64,000 nucleotides of DNA from an uncultured Alphaproteobacteria bacterium (lineage in GTDB: Bacteria > Pseudomonadota > Alphaproteobacteria > Rhizobiales > Ancalomicrobiaceae): positions 1-64,000 of the forward strand of contig CALBKH010000084.1 of NCBI GenBank assembly GCA_937892955.1, read 5' to 3'. The notes beneath the pieces were generated by a model. The model had not been told where the DNA came from, did not search any database, and worked only from the letters and a program-made list of their open reading frames with translations. Made by a program: the position numbers and the translations under genes. Every line of letters begins with the position of its first letter. Within the stretch, counting starts at the first letter, position 1. Shown here piece after piece: positions 25,092 through 33,564 of the stretch.

Positions 25092-25622
25092 ATGGCCGCA
25101 CCCGATCCGACCCTGCCCCTCCTCGACCTCGCCACCCGTCTGCCGGCCTCCGCCCGGCTGATCGGCCTCGATCTCGGCACCAAGACCATCGGTCTCGCCC
25201 TCTCCGACCTCGGCCGGCGCATCGCCACGCCGATGGAGACGATCCGCCGCAAGAAATTCTCGCTCGACGTCGCCGAATTGCTCGCCGTCTGCGACAAGCA
25301 GCAGGTGGCCGGCATGGTCATCGGCCTACCGCTCAACATGGACGGTTCCGAAGGCCCGCGCGCCCAGGCGACCCGCGCCTTCGTCCGCAATCTCGTGCCG
25401 CTGACGACGATCCCCATCACCTGGTGGGACGAGCGCCTGTCGACGACCGCCGTCACCCGCACCCTGCTGGAGGCCGACACCTCGCGCGCCAAACGTGCCG
25501 AGGTCGTCGACAAGATGGCCGCGAGCTTCATTCTCCAAGGGGCGCTGGACCGTATGCAGGCGTTGGCGCGGGCAGCGCGCGAGGAAGCCGAGGAGCGTGC
25601 GGCGCGGGGGAATGATCCGTAG
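25092..25622 (+). CDS. ruvX: Putative Holliday junction resolvase RuvX/YqgF
   Basis: The 176-residue protein has the YqgF RNase H-like core: RLIGLDLGTKTIGLALSD with the first acidic residue, then VIGLPLNMDGSEGPRAQATRAF, then WWDERLSTTAVTRTLLEAD, with the usual DERLST motif. YqgF proteins act in pre-16S rRNA processing and possibly in junction resolution. The ATG at 25092 is the first that gives a normal-length product. The gene stands alone on the plus strand before a repeat-filled spacer. Confidence 0.92.
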   Translation: MAAPDPTLPLLDLATRLPASARLIGLDLGTKTIGLALSDLGRRIATPMETIRRKKFSLDVAELLAVCDKQQVAGMVIGLPLNMDGSEGPRAQATRAFVRNLVPLTTIPITWWDERLSTTAVTRTLLEADTSRAKRAEVVDKMAASFILQGALDRMQALARAAREEAEERAARGNDP

Positions 25623-25870
25623 AGTGCAAAGAGCCGAAGGCGATTTGCACCGTGTCCATTCTCGGCGGCGGCGACACGAGCCGCCGCGCCACCAGCCGCA
25701 CGAGCCGTCGGTGCAATTCGCCGCGCTCTTTGGACCCCACGACCTCCCCTCCCCGTCATCCCCGGGCTTGATCCGCGGCTGTCCGGTTCGGGCGGCGACG
25801 GGCGGTGTCGAGCCATTGATCGAACAGAGGCTCGACCCGGTCTTCAGCGAGTGGGACACGGCACGGAGTT

Positions 25871-26028
25871 CCCTTCTCCCCTCGCGGGAGAAGGTGCCCC
25901 GCAGGGGCGGATGAGAGGGCGCGCGCGTCAGCACGCAACCGGACGATCCCGCGAGCTTCTGCCGTTTCGAGAGGTCCAGACCCCTCATCCGGCCTTCGGC
26001 CACCTTCTCCCGCAAGGGGAGAAGGGAG
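25871..26028. repeat. Palindromic element family C, copy 1
   Basis: The inner element has arms CCTTCTCCC...GGGAGAAGG and GGATGAG/CTCATCC on both sides of an unpaired centre. Its right arm (25969-26025) is a perfect 57-base reverse-complement match to 53649-53705 in the sufB-sufC spacer. This is direct evidence of recent spread or gene conversion. Confidence 0.85.
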
Positions 26029-26186
26029 GGCGCGCATCCGCACGCGACCCGGACCGGACAGCCGTGGGCTCGACCTGGGGACCCATCGGGACTCTCCCCC
26101 TCGAGGCGATGCCGCCGGGTCGCCGGGTCGAGCCCGGCGATGACGGTGTCGGGGGCATCTCCGATCAACTCCGCCCGTCGTGACGA

Positions 26187-26222
26187 GAAAGCCCCCTAAC
26201 CTCGCGGTCCGGGGGCCTCTTT
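26187..26222 (-). terminator. Terminator of clpS-clpA
   Basis: Read on the minus strand, GCCCCC and GGGGGC arms (26211-26216 and 26191-26196) flank a 14-base loop and are followed by TTTCTC. It lies just past the clpA stop at 26249. Confidence 0.7.
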
Positions 26223-26248
26223 GTTCATCGAAGACTTCGGCGAGCCGA

Positions 26249-28687
26249 TCACTCCTCGCCCGGCTGATGCGGCACGATCGCCCGGGGGCGGGAGATGGCC
26301 GGGACGCCGGACTTCGGCGGCTTCTTCGCCTTGACCGGCTTCTTGGCCCGCGCCTTGGCCTTCGCCTTGACCTCGGGCTCCGGCGCCGGCGCGGCGACGG
26401 CGGTCACCGCCGGGATGCTCTCGAGCACCAGCCCCTCGCCGTCTTCGGTCTTGCCGACCGTCACCTTGACCACGCCACCGCGCTTCAGCTTGCCGAACAG
26501 AACCTCGTCGGCGAGCGGCTTCTTGATGTGCTCCTGGATCACCCGGCCGAGCGGCCGAGCGCCCATCTGGCGATCGTAGCCGTTGGTGGCGAGCCAGTCG
26601 GTCGCCGCCTCGTCGAGTTCGAAGGTGACGTTGCGGTCGGCGAGTTGCGCCTCGAGCTGCATCACGAATTTGGTGACGACCTGACGGATCACCTCGAGCG
26701 GCAGGTTCTGGAACGCCACCACCGCGTCGAGGCGGTTGCGGAACTCCGGCGTGAACAGCCGGTTGATCGCTTCCGTATCGTCGCCCTCGCGCTTGACCCG
26801 GTTGAATCCGATCGGCGCCTTGGCGAGATCGGCGGCGCCGGCATTGGTCGTCATGATCAGGATGACGTTGCGGAAGTCGACCTTCTTGCCGTTGTGATCG
26901 GTGAGGCTGCCGTGGTCCATGACCTGCAGCAGGATGTTGAACAGGTCCGGATGGGCCTTCTCGATCTCGTCGAGCAGCAGCACGCAGTGCGGATGCTGGT
27001 CGACGCCGTCGGTGAGCAGGCCCCCCTGGTCGAAGCCGACGTAACCCGGAGGCGCACCGATGAGGCGGGAGACGGTGTGCCGCTCCATGTACTCCGACAT
27101 GTCGAAGCGCAGCATCTCGACGCCGAGGAGTTTGGCGAGCTGCTTCGCGACTTCGGTTTTGCCGACGCCGGTCGGGCCCGCGAAGAGGTAGGAGCCGATC
27201 GGCTTCTCCGGTTCGCGCAGGCCGGCACGCGCCAGCTTGATCGCCGCGGCCAGCGTCTCGATCGCCTTGTCCTGACCGTAGACGACGCGCTTCAGGTTGG
27301 TGTCGAGATGCTCGAGCACCTCGGCGTCGTTCTTGGAGACCGACTTCGGCGGGATCCGCGCCATGGTGGCGATCGTCTCTTCGATCTCCTTGACGCCGAT
27401 CACCTTGCGCCGCTTCGACTCGACCACCAGCATCTGTGCCGCACCGGACTCGTCGATCACGTCGATCGCCTTGTCCGGCAGCTTGCGGTCGTTGATGTAA
27501 CGCGCCGCCAGTTCCACCGCGGCCTTGATGGCGTCGTGGGTGTAGCGAACCTTGTGATGCTCCTCGAAATAGGGCTTCAGCCCCTTGAGGATCTCGATCG
27601 CGTCGGGCACCGACGGCTCGTTGACGTCGATCTTCTGGAAGCGACGCACCAGCGCCCGGTCCTTCTCGAAGAACTGGCGATATTCCTTGTAGGTGGTCGA
27701 GCCGATGCAGCGGACGTTGCCCGATGCGAGGGCAGGCTTGAGCAGATTCGAGGCATCCATGGCGCCGCCCGACGTCGCCCCCGCACCGATCACGGTGTGG
27801 ATCTCGTCGATGAACATGATCGCCTTGGGATATTCCTCGATCTCCTTGACCACCTGCTTCAGCCGCTCCTCGAAGTCGCCGCGATAGCGCGTTCCCGCGA
27901 GCAGCGCCCCCATGTCGAGGGCGAAGACGGTCGAACCGAGGAGCACCTCGGGCACCTCGCCCTTGACGATGCGGCGGGCGAGGCCCTCGGCGATCGCCGT
28001 CTTGCCGACGCCGGGATCACCGACGTAGAGCGGATTGTTCTTCGAGCGGCGGCAGAGAACCTGGATGGTGCGGGCGATCTCGGCCTCGCGGCCGATCAGC
28101 GGATCGATCTTGCCCTTCTCCGCTTTGTCGTTGAGGTTGACGCAATAGGCCTCGAGGGCCTCGGTCTTCTTCTTGGTCTCGGCGGAGGTCTCGGTCGTCG
28201 ACATCTCTTCCTCCGCACCGCGAGGGGGCCGCGCCTCGGTCATCCCCGCCCGTTTGGCGATGCCGTGGCTGATGTAGTTGACCGCGTCGTAGCGGGTCAT
28301 GTCCTGCTCTTGCAGGAAATAGGCCGCATGGCTCTCGCGCTCGGCGAAGATGGCGACGAGCACGTTGGCGCCGGTCACCTCCTCGCGTCCCGAGGATTGG
28401 ACATGGATGACGGCGCGCTGGATCACCCGCTGGAAGCCGGCGGTGGGCTTGGCGTCGTCCTCGTCGTCGGAGACGAGGTTCTCGAGTTCGGTGTCGACGT
28501 ATTCGATCAGGTTGCGCTTCAGCACGTCCATGTCGACGTTGCAGGCCCGCATCACCGCGGCGGCGTCCTGATCGTCGATCAGCGCCAGCAGCAGGTGTTC
28601 GAGGGTGGCGTATTCCTGGCGGCGCTCGTTGGCCAGATGCAGAGCCTGATGGAGCGCCTTCTCGAGGCTGCGGGAGAAGGACGGCAC
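26249..28687 (-). CDS. clpA: ATP-dependent Clp protease ATP-binding subunit ClpA
   Basis: ClpA unfolds substrates for ClpP and takes N-end substrates from ClpS. The 812-residue protein has the N-terminal Clp_N domain (FSRSLEKALHQALHLANERRQ). The first AAA module follows (GDPGVGKTAIAEGLARR), then the second (GPTGVGKTEVAKQLAKLLG) and an IGF-like loop region. It ends in an Ala/Lys/Pro-rich extension of about 50 residues that E. coli ClpA lacks. The GTG start follows TGAGGTCC. clpS lies 10 bases upstream. Confidence 0.97.
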   Translation of the reverse strand: MPSFSRSLEKALHQALHLANERRQEYATLEHLLLALIDDQDAAAVMRACNVDMDVLKRNLIEYVDTELENLVSDDEDDAKPTAGFQRVIQRAVIHVQSSGREEVTGANVLVAIFAERESHAAYFLQEQDMTRYDAVNYISHGIAKRAGMTEARPPRGAEEEMSTTETSAETKKKTEALEAYCVNLNDKAEKGKIDPLIGREAEIARTIQVLCRRSKNNPLYVGDPGVGKTAIAEGLARRIVKGEVPEVLLGSTVFALDMGALLAGTRYRGDFEERLKQVVKEIEEYPKAIMFIDEIHTVIGAGATSGGAMDASNLLKPALASGNVRCIGSTTYKEYRQFFEKDRALVRRFQKIDVNEPSVPDAIEILKGLKPYFEEHHKVRYTHDAIKAAVELAARYINDRKLPDKAIDVIDESGAAQMLVVESKRRKVIGVKEIEETIATMARIPPKSVSKNDAEVLEHLDTNLKRVVYGQDKAIETLAAAIKLARAGLREPEKPIGSYLFAGPTGVGKTEVAKQLAKLLGVEMLRFDMSEYMERHTVSRLIGAPPGYVGFDQGGLLTDGVDQHPHCVLLLDEIEKAHPDLFNILLQVMDHGSLTDHNGKKVDFRNVILIMTTNAGAADLAKAPIGFNRVKREGDDTEAINRLFTPEFRNRLDAVVAFQNLPLEVIRQVVTKFVMQLEAQLADRNVTFELDEAATDWLATNGYDRQMGARPLGRVIQEHIKKPLADEVLFGKLKRGGVVKVTVGKTEDGEGLVLESIPAVTAVAAPAPEPEVKAKAKARAKKPVKAKKPPKSGVPAISRPRAIVPHQPGEE

Positions 28688-28697
28688 GGGTCGGACC

Positions 28698-29027
28698 TCA
28701 CTTCTTTTCCATGACGCATTGCAACGGATGCTGGTTGCGGCGGGCGAAATCCATCACCTGGGTGACCTTGGTCTCCGCCACCTCGTAGGTGAAGATGCCG
28801 CATTCTCCCACGCCGTGGTGGTGGACGTGCAGCATGATCCGCGTGGCCTCGTCGCGCCCCTTGTTGAAGAAGCGCTCGAGCACGTGGACGACGAATTCCA
28901 TCGGCGTGTAGTCGTCGTTGAGCAGCAGGACCCGATACATGCTCGGGCGCTTGACCTTGGGGCGAACCTTGGTGACCACCCCGTGATCGAGATCGTCGTC
29001 GCCGTTCTTCGGCGGTTCCTGGCTCAT
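28698..29027 (-). CDS. clpS: Clp protease adaptor ClpS
   Basis: ClpS hands N-degron proteins to ClpA. The 109-residue protein shows YRVLLLNDDYTPMEFVVHVL with the NDDYT substrate-pocket residues, then MLHVHHHGVGECGIFTYEVAETKV and HPLQCVMEKK. The start could instead be an ATG at 29048, seven residues longer; neither has a strong ribosome site. It is the first gene of clpSA. Confidence 0.95.
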   Translation of the reverse strand: MSQEPPKNGDDDLDHGVVTKVRPKVKRPSMYRVLLLNDDYTPMEFVVHVLERFFNKGRDEATRIMLHVHHHGVGECGIFTYEVAETKVTQVMDFARRNQHPLQCVMEKK

Positions 29028-29188
29028 GGTCGTGACGAATACGCGCATTTCGCTTCGCTGGATCCAGCCGCACGAGGCGCACGGCTCGTTGACGTTCCGG
29101 CCCGAGAGCCGACGGCGGGTCCGACGAGGCCGCAGCTCGCGCTTCGACCGTCGCCCACACCCGAAGCATATGGGGTGCTTCGCCGAAC

Positions 29189-29216
29189 ATTGTAGGGCAT
29201 CGCCGGCCGCCCGCAA
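29189..29216 (-). promoter_or_regulatory. Candidate clpS promoter
   Basis: On the minus strand TTGCGG (29216-29211) and TACAAT (29194-29189) are 16 bases apart, about 160 bases before the clpS start. The -10 is five of six to consensus, while the -35 keeps only TTG. No other gene fills the 344-bp space between clpS and the phasin. Confidence 0.4.
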
Positions 29217-29288
29217 CGGCGTCCCCCCGCCGATCACGGCCGTCCGTCGTTCCCCTGCTCGCCCGTCTCGCCGGATCGTGAACGACGA

Positions 29289-29316
29289 AAGGCCCGGTCG
29301 TCGCCGACCGGGCCTT
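29289..29316 (-). terminator. Phasin terminator
   Basis: A perfect 11-bp stem, AAGGCCCGGTC with GACCGGGCCTT, and a six-base loop. On the minus strand it is followed by TCGTCGTT. It lies about 55 bases after the phasin stop. Confidence 0.75.
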
Positions 29317-29371
29317 CGCAGAAACGGACGTCACGGGCGCCGGGGTCGAGGACCCCGCACCCGTCGTCGGA

Positions 29372-29701
29372 TCACTTCGCCTTGGGAACCAGAGCCTCGA
29401 ACGGCTTGGCCATCTCCTTGGCGAGGTCGACGTAGAGCTCGCCGACCTTGGTCGACTGAGCGACGAAGCCCTCGTAGGACTTCTTGGCGTAGTCGGACTG
29501 GATCTCGACGACCTTGTCGAGCGACTTGGCGCCGGCGAGCTGCTCGAGCGCGGCCGAGCCTTCCTCGAAGGACTTCTTGGAATAGTCGCCGATCTCCGCG
29601 GCGATGGTCTGCAGACCCTTCGACAGGGTGCCGAACACCTTCTGAGCGTTGTCGGCGTTGTCCTTGGCGAACTTCTGGAAGTCTTCGACGGAAGCGATCA
29701 T
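29372..29701 (-). CDS. Phasin family protein
   Basis: Phasins coat polyhydroxyalkanoate granules. The 109-residue all-helical protein matches phasin_2 in length and composition: VEDFQKFAKDNADNAQKVFG, then YSKKSFEEGSAALEQLAGAKSLDK and VEIQSDYAKKSYEGFVAQSTKVGELY. Charged residues alternate with Ala, with no Cys or Trp. The ATG at 29701 follows GAGGA. A clear upstream promoter and flanking TGCA palindromes suggest its own regulation. No PHA synthase gene is in the window. Confidence 0.9.
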   Translation of the reverse strand: MIASVEDFQKFAKDNADNAQKVFGTLSKGLQTIAAEIGDYSKKSFEEGSAALEQLAGAKSLDKVVEIQSDYAKKSYEGFVAQSTKVGELYVDLAKEMAKPFEALVPKAK

Positions 29702-29781
29702 CTCGGGGCCATCCTCGTTGTCGTGGCGTTCGCCGCCGAACGCCGGCTGTGGATCTCGCGCCGGATTGCGTGTCCGGCTGA

Positions 29782-29840
29782 TGCTGCGCTGCAATATGTC
29801 AATCTCCCGCACTGCCGTCAAGAATTTTTTTGCAGTGCAA
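29782..29840 (-). promoter_or_regulatory. Phasin promoter with flanking TGCA palindromes
   Basis: Minus strand: -35 TTGACG (29821-29816), a 17-base spacer, -10 CATATT (29798-29793). Just upstream is the perfect palindrome TTGCACTGCAA (29840-29830). TTGCAGCGCAGCA overlaps the -10 at 29794-29782. PhaR-type repressors of phasin genes bind TGC/GCA inverted repeats in other bacteria, so these two sites are good operator candidates. Binding is inferred. Confidence 0.6.
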
Positions 29841-30021
29841 CATCATCACGATTCATCCCTCGGGATTTACCGATCCTCAACCTCGTCGGTCGCATTCTGA
29901 TCGTTGTGGACGGCACGCCACACTCCCTCTTTCCGCCTCCCGCCACCCGAGGTGGCGGAAACGGAGGGAGAAGCGCCTCGAGGGGCAGTGGCGAGCCGTC
30001 GGGACATCGAGTTGTTCGCCC

Positions 30022-31797
30022 ATGATGGCGAACGGCGGCGTCGAGGATGTGACAGTGCAGTATTCGCGTACCTCTGGTCGGGGCCGCCTGATCTGGTCGG
30101 TTCTGGTGGCTCTGGTCGTCTGCGTCGTCGGTGTGACGAGCGCCGAGGCCGGCAAGCGCAAGAAGCGCGGTGTCCACAACCGCGTGAAGGTGCATCGGGT
30201 CGTCCGCTCCGAGGACCTCACCGGCTCGTCGCGCTATGCCGCCATCGTCATCGACGACAAGACCGGCCGGATCCTCTACGCCAAGAACGCCGACGCGCCG
30301 CGCCATCCCGCTTCGCTCACCAAGATGATGACGCTCTACCTGCTGTTCGAGGACATGCAGAAGCGCAAGGTGAGCCTGTCCACCCGTTTCACCGCCTCGG
30401 CCAAGGCCTCCGCCCAGGCGCCGTCCAAGCTCGGCCTGCGCCCCGGCCAGACGATCGCCGTGGAAGACGCCATCCGCGCGCTGGTCACCAAGTCGGCCAA
30501 CGACGTCGCCGTCACCGTCGCCGAGAACCTCGGCGGCACCGAACAGGCCTTCGCCCGCCGCATGACCGCCACGGCGCGCCGCATCGGCATGCGCGGCACC
30601 ACCTTCTACAACGCCTCGGGCCTGCCCAACGACGCCCAGTACACCACCGCCCGCGACATGGTGATCCTCGGCCGCGCCCTCCAGGAGCGCTTCCCGGTCC
30701 AGTATCGCTATTTCGCCACCCGCAGCTTCACCTGGGGCAGCTCGGTCCACGGCAACCACAACAAGCTGCTTTATCGCCTCGACGGTATCGACGGCATCAA
30801 GACCGGCTACACCAACGCCTCCGGCTTCAATCTCGTCTCGTCGATCCGCCGCGACGGTCGCCATCTCGTCGCCGCCGTCATGGGCGGCTCGTCCGGCCGG
30901 GCGCGCGACGACCACATGGCGTCGCTGCTCGCCGGCTATCTGCCCCGCGCCTCGACCGGCGGAAAGGTCTCCTCGGTCTTCGCCGAGAACGGCATCCGTA
31001 CCGCCTCCGCCGCCGACGACGATGACGACGAAGCGGCGCTGCCGACGCCGGCGCCGTCCCGCGTCGCCGCCCTGCCCGTCTCCGCTCCGTCTCGCGCCAC
31101 CGACTCGTCGGACGAGGGAAGCGCCGAAGAGACCGCCGCTCCGATGGCGCTGATGGCCGTGACGCCGGCTCCGGCCCCCGCCCCGGCGCCCGTCGCGCCA
31201 CATCGCCCGCGCATCGCCTCCTCCGACATCGTGCCGATCGCCCAGCCCGAACACGTCGGCCGCACTTCGGCCGATCACGGCGCCGCCGTGGCGATGGCGC
31301 GCGCCATTCTCCTGCCGAGGACCGGCCAGCCGATCCCCGAGGCGGTCACGCCGCCGCCCCGTCCGGTCGTCGTCGCCGCCGCCGCGCCGCGGTCGACCCC
31401 GGTCGCCGAGCCGGCGCCACCCCCGCCTCCGCCACCGTCTCTCGCCGCGGCGACGATCTCGTCGCGCGACATCGCGGCGGCGACCACCGGCGCCCTGCCG
31501 CGCCACAAGGCGGAGCCGGCCCCGGTGCCGTCACCGAAGATCGCCCAGCATCAGGGTTGGGTGGTCCAGATCGGCGCCTACGACAACGAGAAGGCGGCCC
31601 GCGCCGCCCTCGACAAGGCCAGAGGCAAGGGTGGATCCGCCCTCGCCCGCACCGAAGCCTTCACCGAGCCGACCCATACGGGCTCGGGACGAGTGTGGCG
31701 TGCCCGGTTCGCCGGTTTCGCCGACCAGAAGCGCGCCGAGACCGCCTGCAAGGCCCTCAAGCGCAAAGACTTCGCCTGTTTGGCTCTGCGTCAGTGA
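30022..31797 (+). CDS. D-alanyl-D-alanine carboxypeptidase with SPOR domain
   Basis: The 591-residue protein has an N-terminal membrane/signal segment (LIWSVLVALVVCVVGVTSAEA) and a peptidase S11 domain. SLTK (Ser98, Lys101), KSANDVAV and IKTGYTNASGFNLV are the three active-site motifs. A long Pro/Ala linker follows. The C-terminal SPOR domain (GWVVQIGAYDNEKAARAALDKARGK) should bind denuded glycan at the septum. It trims pentapeptides in the periplasm. The start is uncertain among ATG 30022, ATG 30025 and GTG 30046. It is divergent from the phasin. Confidence 0.92.
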   Translation: MMANGGVEDVTVQYSRTSGRGRLIWSVLVALVVCVVGVTSAEAGKRKKRGVHNRVKVHRVVRSEDLTGSSRYAAIVIDDKTGRILYAKNADAPRHPASLTKMMTLYLLFEDMQKRKVSLSTRFTASAKASAQAPSKLGLRPGQTIAVEDAIRALVTKSANDVAVTVAENLGGTEQAFARRMTATARRIGMRGTTFYNASGLPNDAQYTTARDMVILGRALQERFPVQYRYFATRSFTWGSSVHGNHNKLLYRLDGIDGIKTGYTNASGFNLVSSIRRDGRHLVAAVMGGSSGRARDDHMASLLAGYLPRASTGGKVSSVFAENGIRTASAADDDDDEAALPTPAPSRVAALPVSAPSRATDSSDEGSAEETAAPMALMAVTPAPAPAPAPVAPHRPRIASSDIVPIAQPEHVGRTSADHGAAVAMARAILLPRTGQPIPEAVTPPPRPVVVAAAAPRSTPVAEPAPPPPPPPSLAAATISSRDIAAATTGALPRHKAEPAPVPSPKIAQHQGWVVQIGAYDNEKAARAALDKARGKGGSALARTEAFTEPTHTGSGRVWRARFAGFADQKRAETACKALKRKDFACLALRQ

Positions 31798-32561
31798 TTG
31801 GAGCGCGTCCCATGTTTGCCGACGAGTCTGTCCTTGGCTTCGTTGATCTTCGCGGTGAGGAAGGTCGAGCCCCCCATGTCGGGATGCACCGCCTTCACGA
31901 GTCGTCGATGCGCTTCTCGGACGTCGGCCTCGGACGCGCCTGGGCGAAGGCCGAGAATCTGGTAGGCCTCCTCGTCGGTCATCGCGCCCGGGCGCGCCGC
32001 GCCGCGTTGCCGCGCTGCAGGGTCTTCCTGAGCGTGCTGGCGCCAGACGGGCGCCCGGCGGTCGAGGTACGCCTCCAGCAGTGAGCGGCTCTCCGGATCC
32101 GCTCCGATCTCCCGCCACAGCGCCAAGAGGTCGTCCACCGACAATCGCGCCAGATCGTGACCCTCGTACCGCCCGGCCAGGACGCGGCCGGAGAGCGTTC
32201 CGGTATCGTGATCGAGTTCCATTTCGAGCGCCGCCGAACGCACCGTCGAGCGCCGCCCCTTGGCCGAGGCGCCCGACCCGCCGAAGGCGGAGAGGATCGC
32301 GCCCCAGGGCCCGAGGAACGGCTTGACGAGACGGGCGTAGTTACCGGCGGTCGGACCGGCGAGCATCAGCGCGAAGACGAAGAGCGGCGCCGCCACGACG
32401 AATCGCCCGGTCGCCGCCATGGCGACCGCCAGCGCCATCAGCGCCGCCGCCCCGGCCCGCTTCACCGTCACCGCCAGTTTCGCCGGATTGGCCGAGACGA
32501 AGCCCTGCATCAGGACCAGCACGCCGACCATCACGGCGATGCCGAGAAACACCGAATTCAT
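31791..32561 (-). CDS. Membrane-anchored J-domain protein
   Basis: The 256-residue protein begins with two hydrophobic segments (about residues 3-24 and 33-67). A linker follows, and the C-terminal J domain reads YQILGLRPGASEADVREAHRRLVKAVHPDMGG, with the HPD motif that stimulates DnaK ATPase. The plan (membrane part first, J domain last) is like Tim14/Pam18 and DjlC-type proteins. GAGAGGCGAG precedes the ATG. It starts 11 bases after the end of the VWA-type gene. The overlap with the carboxypeptidase stop is 7 bases, tail to tail. Confidence 0.88.
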   Translation of the reverse strand: MNSVFLGIAVMVGVLVLMQGFVSANPAKLAVTVKRAGAAALMALAVAMAATGRFVVAAPLFVFALMLAGPTAGNYARLVKPFLGPWGAILSAFGGSGASAKGRRSTVRSAALEMELDHDTGTLSGRVLAGRYEGHDLARLSVDDLLALWREIGADPESRSLLEAYLDRRAPVWRQHAQEDPAARQRGAARPGAMTDEEAYQILGLRPGASEADVREAHRRLVKAVHPDMGGSTFLTAKINEAKDRLVGKHGTRSNH

Positions 32562-32571
32562 CGCTCGCCTC

Positions 32572-33312
32572 TCACCCTCCCATGCGCCCGAGGAGCAGGC
32601 GCGCGCCCTCGCCGTCCGGCCGCTCCGAGAGGCGCAACAGCGCATCGCGCCCGCCCGCGGCATAGGCCGCGACCGCCCTCAGCAGATCGCCGAGCCGGTC
32701 GGCCGAGCCCTCGTCGAAGGGAACATGGGCGCCCTTGGTCAATCTGGCAATCTCGGCGAAGACCGGGGCCACCCGGTGATCGTGCCCCTCCTGGAACATG
32801 AAACAGGCGATGCCGGTCATGGCGGCACGCGCCGCGAGGTCGGCGAGATCGCCGGCCTCCTCCTCGCAGGCGTCGCCGACGAAGGCGAGCGCCGCGACCG
32901 GCCGCTCGCGCGCCTCCGCCGCGACGTGGGCGAGCACCCGGCCGATCTGCGTCGACCCGGCCCGGCAGTCGATACCGCCCATGACGCGGGAGAGATCGGC
33001 GGCGTCGGCGAACCAGCGGCTGGCGCGGCATTCGTCGTGCCCGCGATAATAGACGAGTTGCACCTCGAGCCCGCCGATCCGCGCCGCCTCGTCGAACATC
33101 GCCGCCTGCAACACCGCCGCCCGCTCCCAGGTCGGCCGGCGGCTCATGGTGGCGTCGAGGGCGAAGATCAGCCGGCCGCCGGCGGTCCGCCGCGCCTTGC
33201 GCTTCGTCTCGGCGAGAAACCGCGCGATCTCGTCGCCGCTCGACCGGTCGGCCGGCGCCGTCGCGCCGGCGCGATCGAGTTCGCCTCGGTCCTTCGGTTC
33301 GTCCGCGATCAT
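32572..33312 (-). CDS. VWA-like domain protein
   Basis: The 246-residue protein has a von Willebrand A-type core. LIFALDATMSRRPTW matches the MIDAS D-x-T-x-S, STQIGRVL holds a possible MIDAS Thr, and ALAFVGDACEEEAGD the last acidic element. Metal binding therefore looks intact. No signal peptide is seen. The start at 33312 uses GGAAGGG. It is directly upstream of the J-domain gene, so the two probably act together, but the role is unknown. Confidence 0.75.
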   Translation of the reverse strand: MIADEPKDRGELDRAGATAPADRSSGDEIARFLAETKRKARRTAGGRLIFALDATMSRRPTWERAAVLQAAMFDEAARIGGLEVQLVYYRGHDECRASRWFADAADLSRVMGGIDCRAGSTQIGRVLAHVAAEARERPVAALAFVGDACEEEAGDLADLAARAAMTGIACFMFQEGHDHRVAPVFAEIARLTKGAHVPFDEGSADRLGDLLRAVAAYAAGGRDALLRLSERPDGEGARLLLGRMGG

Positions 33313-33564
33313 GGCCCTTCCGTCCGTTCGGAGCGCCCGTGACGCCCCCGTCTCCCGATAGCATTTCGTCGCGGGCCCGCCCATCCCTCGCCCGCGACGG
33401 CGACGCTGCCGGTCCCGGTTCGCCCTCGCTTCGCCTTTCTCATGGCTCTAAATCGATCAGAATGGACTGGCGCGGAAGGGCCGTTTCTGGCATTGTCCCG
33501 CACCGCAACATGGATCGCGACGCGGGCTGTGGATCTCGTGATGTCGCGACGACGGGAGATCGGC

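Larger units (their letters stand above)
25623..26248. other. 626-bp spacer packed with palindromic repeats
   Basis: No gene is supported between ruvX and clpA. The spacer holds outer arms (CCGTCATCCCCGGGCTTGAT near 25752, and the complement near 26128-26150), an inner family C element and the clpA terminator. The layout looks like one repeat element inserted inside another. Confidence 0.7.

Noticed and set aside
26180..28714. Plus-strand open frame of 844 codons opposite clpA
   Set aside because: A codon-bias shadow of clpA, composed of RRG and VEHL-type low-complexity text with no domain.
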